A stretch of DNA of 64,000 nucleotides from Macropodus opercularis (Eukaryota; Chordata; Actinopteri; Anabantiformes; Osphronemidae). The position numbers and the translations under genes were made by a program. The notes below the pieces were generated by a model. That model had not been told where the DNA came from and searched no databases. It saw nothing but the letters and a program-made list of their open reading frames with translations. This document shows, piece by piece, positions 1 to 11,906 of the stretch (positions are counted from its first letter, which is position 1; each line of letters opens with the position of its first letter). The stretch covers positions 11,586,501 through 11,650,500 of the forward strand of contig CM061102.1 in the NCBI GenBank assembly GCA_030770545.1. Reading direction: 5' to 3'.

Positions 1-3000
1 AGGTGACCGTGGTGCTCGGAGCGCAGTGGGGCGACGAGGGCAAAGGGAAAGTTGTGGACTTGCTCGCAATGGACGCCGACATCGTGTGCAGGTGTCAGGT
101 ACGTTGCCGCGCCGGGCGGTTAGTTCACATGTCATCTTTACACGAGCCAGGTGACACGATTGTTGTTGTTGTTATTACAGTGTGTGTGTGTGTGTTTATT
201 GTACAGGGCAGTTGGTTAAAACGCGCTAGCTGCCGTTGATTATTCATGAGTGGCTGTGACGTCAGCCGCCTCGTCTGACCTCCCGGATGTTGAAGTGCTA
301 AGTTAATGCTAGCAGGGAGCGCTAATCTGTTTCTTCCGCGTTTTTATCTGCTGCAGAATGTTGATGCCGATTCCCGCAAACGACCCCCACACATTGAAAA
401 AACGCTTCCCGTGAATGTCACGCTAACGTGAACCACCCGCTGCTGTCCAGCTGTTGTTCGTACTCGCAGCCAACCCTCTGATGTTTGGCCAAAATATGTG
501 ATCTTGTAGCCAAAAGCGGGGAAATGGGGAAGAACTGTGACCCAGTGTTTCCACTGAGTCTGACGGGTGGCACAAGAGCAGAGCGTTGCCTCGGTTTCTC
601 TGTTGCCTACATGCGACCGTGTCCGATGTTTTGCAGGGAGGGAACAACGCAGGTCACACAGTGGTCGTGGACTCGGTGGAGTACGACTTCCACCTCCTGC
701 CCAGTGGAGTTCTCAACCAGAAGGCCACCTCCTTCATCGGTACGACACGACCGCTTTTCATGTTCTGGTCACGCACAACAGTAAAGTCTTTACTGTTGAC
801 GCACACATGCAACCTACTTCGTTTCATGATGAGAATGTCAACCTATAGATTAAGGAAAACATCCAGCATCTCCAGTTCAGCTGAAATGAGTCCAACCTAA
901 TACAACAAGCGCCCTTGCAGTAAATCCTTCCTCCTCCTTCCTGGAATACATATTTGTTCTGTAGCTGCCATAAAAGGGGGCTGATTCATCTTCAGATGCT
1001 TTGGTTGCAGATATTTCTGTCCACTGTAACTTGTGTAAATATTAGAAATCTCTTTATTAACTTTTGAACAGCACCACATGCTACAGCCTCCAAATTATTA
1101 ACCTTCAAGTTCTAAATACACTGATGTAACAATGAATATTTACTGTACATTCTATGAGTTGTGTCTGTTGCAACATGTTCACTGGCACGAAGTACATACA
1201 TTTTTTTTAATCTTGTTCTGTTATTTCAAGCAGTGTAGTGTTTGCTGTTTGTGCATATATTTTATTTATGACATGTTATCTGATCTTCACATACACACAG
1301 TGACAGTGGAGAAAGTAATGCCATCGCTGTTTTTAATAACTAGTTTAACCACATTTGGCTGTGATTACATCAAAAGAAACTTCTCATAGATCTGTTAAAC
1401 TCTGCTCTTAGGATTTTTTGTGTGCGCTGCTCTCTTGAGGGGATTCCACAGCATCTATATTGAACTGATGATCTGTGTTCGGACGGGCCACTCAAAAAAC
1501 ACATTTAGTCTCTGAAGCCGTTTTATTGTAGCTTTAACTTTATTCCTCAAGGTCTTGGTGCATCATCAGGCTTTCGCTTGTTAAGACTCACCTTGATAAA
1601 CTCACCTTGAAATGCATTTTGCGTCCAACAAAGGCAAGTTCCCAGATTGAGAGGCAGCACAGGAGCCATAGGCCATAAAGCTCCATGACCATAATTTACA
1701 GTTGAGATGATATTTTCATACTGATTCATCGTTGCATTTATAAATAGTGTTATGTTCTTTAGGAAATTACGAGCAGTGTAGATAATTTCTTTATTAAGCA
1801 TTTCCTCCCTTTATTGGTTGCAGTATCATAAAAGCAGGAAATGAGAAAAAAGGAGACCGTTAATAAGCACCTGTTAAAGTGAGTAGCAACAAGTTTGTGT
1901 AAACACCAGTCAGCCACAACCTTAAATCCTACTGTAGTATCATTGTGTTAGCGGACGGGGGTCATCTTGTGAAAAATGTAACACTTGTTTTGATTGACAG
2001 GTACACACTGCACTACCGATTTCTGCAGACTGTTACATTTACAATTGCAGGCAATGGCGTGGTGATACACCTACCAGGTCTGTTTGAGGAGGCCGAGAAG
2101 AACCTGCAGAAAGGCAAAGGTAAGGCTTTCTAGACATGGGAGAGGGGCAGTGATATCCATGTTGTGTGGCCTTGTAGACACAATCAAGAGAGGGTTAGTT
2201 CACCGTCACACTTAATAGACTCAGTAGAACTGAGCTGATCCCTTCCTAGGAAAATGTTTTTTTTGTTCAAACCTCTGTATCAGACTCTGAAATAAAATGC
2301 TGCTGCGACTGCACTGGTAGCTACATTAAAAAATAGGTCAAATTGTACATTGAGCTGTATGGTGGGAGCAACCTGTAAACCCACAGCTAATCTGTTAAAT
2401 AGACAAGGGCATATTTTCCCCTTTGCATAAATATGTGGCTTTTTGTATTTCATACAGGACTACAAGGATGGGAGGAGAGATTAAAGATTTCTGACCGTGC
2501 CCACATTGGTGAGTGAATGTTCTACTAATTGTTTCAATTAGAAATGTCTCATTATTAATGTGCCCTCTGTCCACAACTAGTGTTCAACTTCCATCAAGCT
2601 GTTGATGGAATCCAGGAGCAACAACGGCAGCAACAAGAAGGGAAAAAGTAACAATTAGACCCATTTTTATAAATCTTTATTTACGGTTTGCATTGCAATG
2701 TAATAATATGTGTACTAGTATTATTTGGACCTTTGCGAAAAGTTATTCTATAAAGCGAATGTTTAGTTGTGGTGTTGGTTTTATTTTTTCCAGTTTGGGA
2801 ACCACTAAAAAGGGGATCGGACCTGCGTATTCTTCCAAGGCCGCTCGAAATGGTCTGCGAGTCTGTGACCTGGTCTCAGATTTCAAGGTCTTTGAAGAAA
2901 AGTGAGTGTTTTTTCTTAATCTCTTTCTGCTTTATGTGTTATTTTACCACATTCTGACAGAATCGTCACAATACATCACACTGACTAGACGTAGTCCTTT

Positions 3001-5595
3001 GTGCCACACATTGTTACCTTCTCTGGCCAGCAGGTGGCAACATCTGTCTGTGGCGCATGTCACGTCTGCTGCCACAGAAGCTGGACTGGTCCATATATCA
3101 CATTATGAATTGCTTGTGTGCTGAATGAGAATGATTCTGTTTTCCTTCGCAGGTTTCGAATGCTGGCAGAACACTTCCTGACCATGTATCCAAACCTTAA
3201 CGTTGACATCGACCGTGAACTGGAGCAGCTGAAGGTGAGAGAAGGTTTTCAATTAAATGGTAAATGGTCTGCATTTGTACCTATCGGTACTCAAAGCGCT
3301 TTGACACTGCGTCTCATTCACCCATTCACACACACATTCACACACCGGTGGCAGAAGCTGACACACCGGGGGCAACTTAGGGTTCAGTGTCTTGCCCAGG
3401 GACACATGACTGGGGGAAGCCAGGAATCGAACCACCGATCCTACGATCAGTGGGCAACAGCTCTACCTCTGAGCCACTGCCGCCCAGGCAATAAAATGAC
3501 GATTTAATTTATTCAGTTGCTTTTAGTCAAGGGTCTTGTTGTCTCACAGTCAAACCTGACCTTTTTAAATGTTGTTTGTGGCACTTGTGCATTTTGCACT
3601 ATTATAGTCTCAAATGACTGAAATATTCTGTTTTGTCAGGGATATGCTGAGAGACTACGTCCTCTGGTGACTGACGGTGTGTACTTCATGCACAAAGCTC
3701 TTACTGGACCTAGTAAGAAGATCCTGGTGGAAGGAGCCAATGCAGCTCTTCTAGACATTGACTTCGGTGAGCAACAATATATGGAGACAGATGGGCTGTT
3801 AGTTTTGTTGAAACCCCTGGTTAATGGATGTTTCTCTGTCCAGGCACATATCCTTTTGTGACGTCTTCTAACTGCACTGTGGGAGGAGTGTGCACTGGTC
3901 TCGGTGTCCCCCCATCATATGTTGGCCGAGTATATGGTGTCGTGAAAGCATACACCACCAGGGTTGGGGTTGGTGCCTTCCCAACAGAGCAGGATAACGT
4001 GAGTAAAAAGACATTTTATTGTCTAACGGTAAATCCTAAAAAAGCTTATCAGTGCTGTGTTTCAGTTATCAAATTCAGGACACTGGCTTCTCCTACAACA
4101 ACTTGTAAAATGTCCAACCTGCTACGGACATTTGAAAGACGTGTATTTTCTTGTCATTGTTGGTGTGTTGAGGTTAATTTTGTGTGTAGTTGTTTAAAAA
4201 CACAGTTTTAGCTGCCAAACCAGCTCTTTGTCTTCAGCCCACAGCATCCACCTCATCTTGGTTGTATTTCAGGACACTGGTGCACTCTTGCAGTCCAGAG
4301 GGCGAGAATTCGGTGTGACGACGGGCAGGAAAAGGCGATGTGGTTGGCTGGACTTGATTTTGGTCAGATACGCCCACATGGTCAATGGTTTCTCTGCGTA
4401 AGGAGCTACCACACTACTTCAGATTATAATCCTGAGCTGCTGATTTTACTGAGTTGTTGCAGTAGAACTGAGCTCTACCATGTGATCTGACTGTCCATTG
4501 TCAAGGTGAATGAAATATTTTTTTTCTTGTAGAATTGCCCTGACAAAATTGGACATTTTGGACACACTGCCTGAGATTAAAGTGGGTGTGGCCTATAAGG
4601 TTGATGGTCAACTTCTACCAAGTTTTCCTGGTAGGTCTGTCACCGCTGGATTTCTGTCTGCGCATTACTGGCACATAATATTAGTGATTACAGCTGTGAA
4701 ACTCAGACTGAGCATCATATGTTCAAGTTGTTACCAAATGTTACATGTCAACGTTTTCACTTAATTGATGTCAACACATTAAAACTGGAAATTCTCAGAG
4801 TATACGGTTTTCAGGATGACTCCGGCTCATCTTAAAGTGTTTATATTTTCCTGAGCCACCACAAATGTTGTTTACAGGTGAATCAACATATCTTAAATGC
4901 TCCTTAATGCCTGTTTTAAGTGGGTCAGTGTTTACTAGCAGGAAATGCAACATCCTAGGTTTTTGGAAATCTGTTGTGCAGCATATCCGAAGGCTTGACA
5001 TCTCTCTGCTCATAGCGCCAGATGACGCAAATGGAATTAAACTAATGAGTCAGAAGATGATAAAACAGCGTTTCTCTTTCTGCTCCATGTGAAATTGCAG
5101 TTGCAATTTGACCGTCCTGTTTATACTGATTTGGAATTAGTATAGTGGATGTTGAATCTAATTTCTGATGTATTTTTTAAATTAGTGATACATTGAGGAG
5201 CATCACAGCACATTATGTGTCAAAACACACACATTACTGCCTTTTGATGAATCGGTATATAAACGCAAGTCTTGTTTGCCTCCGTTGTAGCAAACATGGA
5301 TGTTTTAACACGAGTCTCCGTGGAGTACGAGACGTTGCCCGGCTGGCAGTGCTGCACCGAGGCTGCTCGCAGCTTCGAGGAGCTCCCATCACAGGCACAA
5401 ACTTACATTCGGTTCATCGAGGACTTCCTGCAAGTGCCAGGTTCGTAAAGAGACATTTTAATGGAGAAACACCTGCCAAACTGTTAATGACTTTGCCAGA
5501 ACTGCCAGTCATTTCATGTTGTGTTTTTTTTCTGGATTTCAGTGAAATGGGTTGGAGTCGGCAAGTCCAGAGAAAGCATGATCAAGCTGTTTTGA
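1..5595 (+). CDS. adss: Adenylosuccinate synthetase, 13 coding exons, N-terminus cut by window edge
   Basis: Joins IMP and aspartate using GTP to give adenylosuccinate, the first committed step from IMP to AMP; cytosolic. Exons read from phase-consistent GT-AG sites: 1-98, 637-739, 2051-2119, 2458-2508, 2581-2647, 2794-2901, 3153-3234, 3640-3766, 3844-3998, 4273-4397, 4533-4630, 5291-5440, 5543-5595 (TGA). They encode 427 residues plus stop; vertebrate enzymes have about 456, so only the variable leader is missing to the left. Visible motifs: GAQWGDEGKGK (P-loop with the catalytic Asp), GGNNAGHT (catalytic His), GTTKKGIGP, VEGANAALLDIDFG, TSSNCTVGGVCTGLG, TGRKRRCGW, ALTKLD, and the C-terminal KWVGVGKSRESMIKLF. 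NLQKGKG after the first domain resembles ADSS2, while YETLPGW resembles ADSS1, so the isozyme class is unresolved. Function is near certain; the exact paralogue name is not. Confidence 0.96.
3256..3485 (-). mobile_element. tRNA-derived SINE in adss intron 7
   Basis: Read on the minus strand, the element starts GGGCGGCAGTGGCTCAGAGG. It contains an RNA polymerase III A-box-like TGGCTCAGAGGTAGAGC (3460-3476) and a B box GGTTCGATTCC (3423-3433) at tRNA-like spacing. The body carries a CAAGACACTGAACCC motif, a short (TG)n/(TGAATG)n stretch and CAAAGCGCTTTGAGTACC, and the element ends GACCATTTACCATTT. This layout matches a dispersed SINE that I recall as common in percomorph fish; I do not assign a family name. 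It lies antisense to adss, about 20 bases past the exon 7 donor. Boundaries are good to about 10 bases; no target-site duplication was verified. Confidence 0.75.
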
Positions 5596-6273
5596 GGTAA
5601 CATCAGGCTCTGAACGGGATCACCAGAGAAGTGTGAAATGCAGACTCTGCTCTAAAGGAAATACTTCACCAGCAAAGTTAGTTGTGGAACGTTTAGTTGC
5701 TGCTTGTGCATCACATTCACAATCATTGTTCAGAAATAATTTATGCATTGCACAATGTTTCTCTTTTTTTATTAGGATGTTTATTTTTTTTTTATCTGCT
5801 GTAAATGAATTGATCTTCCTTTAGTCAGTTAGACACACAGCTAATGTTTTGCCATTTCAATTCCCATCTATTTATGTTGGTTATTTTTTACATCAACAGT
5901 GGATGAATGGATGTAGACGCTTCATATTACAGAGCGTCCCCACTAAACAAAGTTATTATCAGGCTTTCTTTTAAAGAGCTAACAGCCATCATGTAATCAG
6001 TGTGATTGTGTAACTTTTCTAGTGAACATTTTTAAACGACTTTAAAAATATGAACATGTCAGTTGAGTTTGTTTGAGTATTTTCATAAATCATTCTTAAA
6101 AAACACCTACACTAAAGAAGTTGTAACTGAGGAGAAGCAGGCAGAAATTCCACGTTTGTATTTGTACAGAAAAGGTTGGCGCTCATGTACTGGAATCCAT
6201 CTCGGTACATTTTATGGTATTTCATTCATTTTGTCGGTGTTAGAGACTTATCCAGCTTGCTATTATCAATAAA
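5596..6273 (+). other. adss 3' untranslated region with poly(A) signal
   Basis: AT-rich noncoding sequence follows the adss stop. A canonical AATAAA sits at 6268-6273, with T-rich and GT-rich sequence downstream (to about 6340) that suits cleavage and polyadenylation. No other gene was seen in this stretch. Confidence 0.6.
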
Positions 6274-6512
6274 ATGAAAGTGTAACATTTAGTGTCTCGT
6301 TGATGTTGTCATTTCTTTCTAACAAGTTGTGTGTCTTCCTGCCTTCAGTCTCGTCTTCGGGAAGTGAAAAGCTGCTGCAGTGTAGACATCAGGTGCCGGT
6401 GGAGAAGAGTAGAACCTACTAGAGAACGTTTGCTGTATGGTTAGGGTCCTTATCCGTCTGCAGCATGACAGACATGGTTTTGGTTTTGAAATGAAGGAAC
6501 ACTTCTCATCAG

Positions 6513-6542
6513 CCCCCCCCCCCCCCCCCCCCCCCCCCCCCC
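6513..6542. repeat. Uninterrupted poly(C) tract of 30 bases
   Basis: Thirty consecutive C residues counted from the sequence, preceded by TCATCAG and followed by ATAGGCAG. It lies about 240 bases past the adss poly(A) signal. Its length may be uncertain, because homopolymers of this size are often mis-sized in assemblies. Confidence 0.9.
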
Positions 6543-9350
6543 ATAGGCAGTTATGCCTCTTTACTTTACATCGTCCTTAGTCACGTTAACTTCCTCTCAC
6601 AGTTTAAAAGCTTTTCAGGTCTTGGAGGGATCGGTTTCAAGTGTAGAGTGGATTCCTTGGCAAATCGATGAGAGGTGTAACCGTGCACTGGAGCTTCTTA
6701 GATATTTAGTCTTCCTAATGTGTTAAAGGCCTTACACTCGACACAGGTGTTCTCAGCCTTTCTGGAACAGCGGATGACTCCCCAGTTCATACTAGACACT
6801 GCTAGGAAACCGTATGATGTCATCAAAACCCAGAGAATAGTAAAACTAAAAAGACATTGATTGTTTTTATTAAGGGCAATTGAAGAGATTGTGATTGTTA
6901 ATAAACTGTAAACAAACCACATATAAATTTGCAAAATAAATGCTTTGGCATTGTCAAACACAAATAATCTCATTTATCTTGTGGTTTCGTTTACAGCAAA
7001 TCTTGATTATTTTGTAAAAAAAACAAACAGCTTTTTCAACTACACATAGGGTGAAAGTGCATCTTCCACTAAATGAGCAAAGTTGCAGACGTTTGCTAAC
7101 CAGTCAATTACCAGTCCAAGAATTCCCTGCATCATCAAAAATAGCAGAAAGTGAGCTTACAGCAGATGTAGAGAAGCAGGCCTAATTGAAAATAAAGTGC
7201 TCATAATAGCAGTGTGGTCCCCCTCCTCCTCCTGCCTGTCCCATCCATCCCTCCTTTATTTACTACCACCTTCCTTTACTTGTAATTGTGAGCACATTAT
7301 TATCAGGTCAATCAGAGTCGTTCTGTTCAGTGTAGCATCTCACTGGTAGATCTGTCAGATCAGATCAGATCAGCTTTCAAAATCTGATGTATGGACTTCA
7401 GCTAAGCCAGTGAAACCTCCTCAATCAAAAAGCCACTTGGAATTAAAACAGTACGCCAGCAAAAAGTAAGAATTTTAAGGTTTTTAACTTCTCTGCATGG
7501 ATCATTTTTGCAAAAACCTCTAAATACTTGCACTAAGATCAATGTTAGCTACCAACATTACATATACGTTTGTAAGTTATTTTCTGTATTTAAACCATTC
7601 ATATACAAATATTTAAATATTTGAATTAAACCAATACATTTATTTATACTAAATACTAATTGTTGATTTTTCTACAGTATTTTCTCTACATTCCTTTGAG
7701 CTTTCTGGTTGTTTAATATTAACTGATGACGTGATGTCTTTATTTTTCCTGGTATTAAATAATTTTTCCTTTGTTCGTTTTTGTAATACTTTTTTTTGTT
7801 ATACTGCATCGTGCCGTGGTTTATGTAGCCAGAGTAATAAGACACCTGTTTGACTGCACTTGGATTGCGTTCAGCTTTTATAAGAACAGAGAGACAGCAG
7901 CTCTCACACAGATTGAATTGAAGGAGCTAAGTGTATTTAACAGTTTATTTGCTGAGTGCATAAAATGAATCAAATTCTGCTTCTCGGCAAGTACAGATCA
8001 AGTATTTGCAGGAAAAGATGGAGAACGATGTCTCAACTTCTATCTCATGCTCTCATTTCATTGATGTTTTTAAATCTATTTCAACTCGATGCGCTGGTTT
8101 AATGTAATGTCTAACGTTCTGCTTGTTATTTGCTTAAACTCATCAGCTTTTTGTTCAGTTTCGTTGTTAATAGTCTGCTTTATGCGTCCGAAATTAAAAA
8201 ATATATATAGCAGCAAACTCATTTTAACCGTTTTGTCTGAAATAAGTAGCAAGTACCTCGCTTCTCTCAGCTGCCCTAAAATTTGCCTGGTTGATAAATG
8301 ACATTTACAGCTGCAGGTTGACCGCTCGAAGTTCTGCCAGAGAGTCCAATAAAGGACATGGCTGCCTCCACAGAGATAATCGTGTGCCAGGGCGATATAT
8401 CAGGCTGAGCAAAACGCTCTGAGTTATTGTTTGGAAAGGAACTTGGATTAGTAACTGGAGGCGGGACAAGTAACCAAACAAGGTCACCATAAAAGGATGG
8501 AACGGTGGCCTTCATACTGCAACCAATTATATAATGATGTCTAAGCAACCCATCCAAACATCAGCAGTCTGTGTGTGTGTGTGTGTGTGTGTCTCAGCAA
8601 GTGTCAGGTTTTGATTCCATCTAAAAGATTCTTTCATTAACCTAATCTGAGACTGGGTGACTGTAAAATTGTTTTATGGTCAATGTCACCTCTTTATGAA
8701 TGTAACGTTTACAAATGGGAGACTGCAAACAAAACTAAAATTGTGAAAACACTACACATTTCCTCTGCTTTACACCAGTTGTTATTGCCAGCATAAGCAC
8801 ATTATAAGTCTGCACTTAGTAAGTACTGATAGACTGCAGCAGGCTCTGAGCTGATTCTAGATGCTTAACCAAGACCTAACCAGTGACGCCTTGATGATCA
8901 CATTACTGATGTAGATGTCATCAAGTCATCTGATCACACTATTAAAGTTTGACGCCAGGAATCTGAAATAGCAGAAATAATCCTGACCCGACTGACACTT
9001 ATGATGTGTGAAATGGATCTGAGAATCTACTACAGCCTCCTGGATCTGCCTGAGAAACCTTATCCCCGCCCCTGTAACACACACACAGCAGCAGTTCTGT
9101 CAAGTAACTTGTGAGGAAGATAGGATACTGGGGTGAAGGGTGGCTGAGCTGGCCTGTCCCTGCAGAGTCAGCAGTGTAAAACCAATCAGACCTCAATGGA
9201 TTGACTCAGAGTCCAGTCGCTGGGGTTGTACACATACATAGTCTGCAGTTAAACACCAATTCACGACGTTAAGAACATAGTTAAAGGCTGAAGACAACCT
9301 TGAGGTGCATCCTGTGTTTGCTAAGACAGAACAAACTCCTCGCTGGACTC
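6543..9350. other. Intergenic region between adss and kcnk4, no gene seen
   Basis: Mostly AT-rich sequence with stop codons in all frames and no recognisable exon. It holds a short run of CAGAT/GATCA units (about 7355-7373), a (GT)n microsatellite at about 8570-8592, and a nuclear-receptor half-site CAAGGTCA in the 8479-8487 stretch. Nothing else can be supported. Confidence 0.55.
8570..8592. repeat. (GT)n microsatellite
   Basis: An uninterrupted run of about eleven GT units in noncoding DNA between adss and kcnk4. Confidence 0.9.
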
Positions 9351-9359
9351 CAGCCTTCA

Positions 9360-9558
9360 TCCCTGTCTGCGCTGCTCCTTCTCTCTCTCTCTCTCTCACT
9401 TGAAAGTCAGTTTGATTGAGTGTCTTTTTCTCTCTTGTGCGCTCAGCAACAGCCTCCATCCTCACACACATTCACGCTCACACGTGCTCTCTGCTACTCA
9501 TAAAACACTCCGCATGCTGCGACCGCTGCTCTGGTTTCTAATGGTCCTACATACTGAG
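9360..9558 (+). other. Candidate noncoding first exon of kcnk4
   Basis: The stretch begins with a (CT)n tract (about 9380-9398) and ends in a strong donor, CTGAG|GTAAGC, at 9558/9559. An ATG at 9514 opens a short hydrophobic reading frame (MLRPLLWFLMV...). That frame does not stay open in phase with the channel coding sequence, so I read it as an upstream ORF or chance. The 5' boundary is a guess. Transcript data are needed to decide whether this exon is real. Confidence 0.35.
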
Positions 9559-10596
9559 GTAAGCGCACAGGCTCAGCCTCCATCCTGTGGAGGCAGAGGG
9601 AGTGTGAATGGTAATAAAGCGGGATCGCTACGGCTCGGCTGCAGCAACTGCACGACTGGCACTTAATGCGAGACGTTACAATTTCCTTTTGTCTGGTGGT
9701 GCATAATCTGTCTGGGGTCCAGTGTTAGGTCTGTGTGAGGTAGGTGTGCTGAACAAAGCTTTATCGTAATGTGCCTTGGTTGACGCATAGTGTTAGATGC
9801 TGGGTGAGCAGTTTGCACGCTGGCATTGACTTTTTAGTAGAATAATGGATTTGAGGTTGAGAAGAGCGAATGTCGACGCACGATACGTGTGATGATTTTC
9901 CGTAAGTTCAGTTTTCATGGCTGTTTGTGACACATTGTGTAGCATAAAGTAGTTTCAAGCCAGTACTGTATGAGTCCATGTGCTGCTCACTGCTGGCTGT
10001 GCTGAATTTAATTTAGTTATTGGACAGTCCCTTTGTTTCTTCCACGCAGCAACTAAAGCTGTTTGGAGAGCAAGTGAACATTTTGCTGTCACCGTGTGAC
10101 AGTTTATTGCTCCACTGTTGGAATAAGACCAACTCGTCTGCTGACTAAACAACTGCAGTCACTGGAAGACGGGAGCTTGTTTTTATGTCCGGCCTTGCAG
10201 CCCAGACATACACGGTCGACTGTAAGATGCAGCTCTACTGCTCCAGATATTCATTTATCAACTTTGTCGCCATCAGACTACGGTGCAACTGCCCCAGTGT
10301 CACCAAAATTCTTTCTCGGGTTGATCACAGCAAAGCAGGTTTCTTAGATAGACATCATTCATCCAAGGCTTTTCAGCCAGGGCTCATCCAGATCGTACCT
10401 AGGTGTGACGGAACCGTCTCTCGCCACCTGCTGAAGGTGGTGCACAATAAATAGAAGATGGGCACAGACAATGTATGAAACCAACAGGTGGCCATGGGGC
10501 TGCAACACTGGCATCTCTTTGTGTGAACGTATTATTCTTCTCTCAATCGTTGATGTAAATATCATCTGTGAATTCTGCGTGTGTGGTCCTGTCTAG

Positions 10597-10720
10597 TGTC
10601 GCCTCCTTCAGAGTGTGAGGTGGACGGGCTCCCCAGCGGTTACGGATCCAGGGACTCCATCCTCAGGCCTGGTGCTAAGAAGGACTGGAAGAGACGAAGG
10701 CATATAGGGCGTCTTAATAG
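10597..10720 (+). other. Candidate 5' exon of kcnk4 (untranslated or N-terminal extension)
   Basis: A pyrimidine-rich acceptor (GTCCTGTCTAG) precedes position 10597 and a GTAAAA donor follows 10720. One frame is open throughout (SPPSECEVDGLPSGYGS..., then DWKRRRHIGRLN) and splices in phase to the sequence just before the channel's initiator Met (exon 10973-11249), which also stays open. No ATG occurs in that frame within this exon, and joining the 9558 donor to it puts a TGA in frame. It is therefore either 5' UTR or part of a longer isoform starting from an exon not identified. Confidence 0.45.
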
Positions 10721-11060
10721 GTAAAATGAGTTCAGTTCTTCTGTGTGGTCATGGGATGGATCTCATATCTTCATGTAGTCACATGTGCTTAAGTCTGAGG
10801 CGGGTCAGACGTCTAGTATTTTAAAGGACGTGCATTGACTGTGTCAGCAGTGTGGCGAGGTCTCCGTTCCGTAGCCCGTCTGCAGCTATAAGCCAGCTGC
10901 TACGGGCATGTGTGCAGTGAGCACCACGCTCAATATGAAACCTTTGCGTTTGTGTGGTTGCTGATGTTTCAGCGGCAGCAGCTGGGATCAAGGCCACACC
11001 AGCCCTGAGGCCGCTAAGGGGAAACAACAGTCTGCGTTCGGACTGAGCGGAGGTGCAGCC

Positions 11061-11868
11061 ATGCGCTGCTCCACCCTGCTCGTCATCCTCACGGGGGTGC
11101 TTCTCTACTTGGTGCTGGGCGCTGTGGTGTTCCGCGCTCTGGAGGCTCCACGAGAGGAGGGCAAGCACATGCAGCTGCGGGACACGCGCCGAGACTTCCT
11201 GTCGAACTTCACCTGCGTTGACCAAGAAAACCTGCAATCCCTGATACAGGTACAGAGCAGCCGTCTAATGTTTAATCAGTGATTCCTCCTTCACGACAAT
11301 TTGAAATCCTCTAAAGCGGCATCGGTCCTGATCCTCAAACAGGTCTGAAATATTTAGAAATTCATGCAAATTTTAGTTTTGTGTGTCCATTTTGACAAGT
11401 ATCGCACCTACTGACTGATTGTAATGTATTCTATAGTCTTTTGCGTCAATATAGTTTAGTTTTGGTTCGATTTGTGTTAATTCACAAGAATGTTTAATTA
11501 GAAGTTATCATGCTGTGAAGTTCTCTATTCACGAGTTTTTAACTATTAACAGTTTGTGTAGGCAAAAATTTGAGTGACAAAGTCATAAGTTGTTCTTATT
11601 TGGACCTAAACAAATGCCAAACAGGATCTGAATCTTAGAGACTGGCCACCTCCTAAAAATACATTTTGGCTCAGCTTCTGACAGACACTGGCTCTGTATC
11701 ATATTTTTATTCATAGGGAACTTGGCTGACGTTCACAATACAACTTATCATACTATTGAAATATTACCGCATTATGAAGACACATGTTTTTGTGCATCCT
11801 GAAGGTGGTCCCTCTTGCGGAAGATGGTGGGTCCAGGGAAATAGTGTGACTGCTTTAGCACTGCGTGG

Positions 11869-11906
<38 letters not shown>

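Noticed and set aside
9514..9666. Short hydrophobic reading frame resembling a signal peptide (MLRPLLWFLMVLHTE)
   Set aside because: It is not in phase with any downstream exon of a secreted protein; the continuation through 10597 reaches a stop, and no mature peptide or homologue was recognised. Kept only as a possible uORF.
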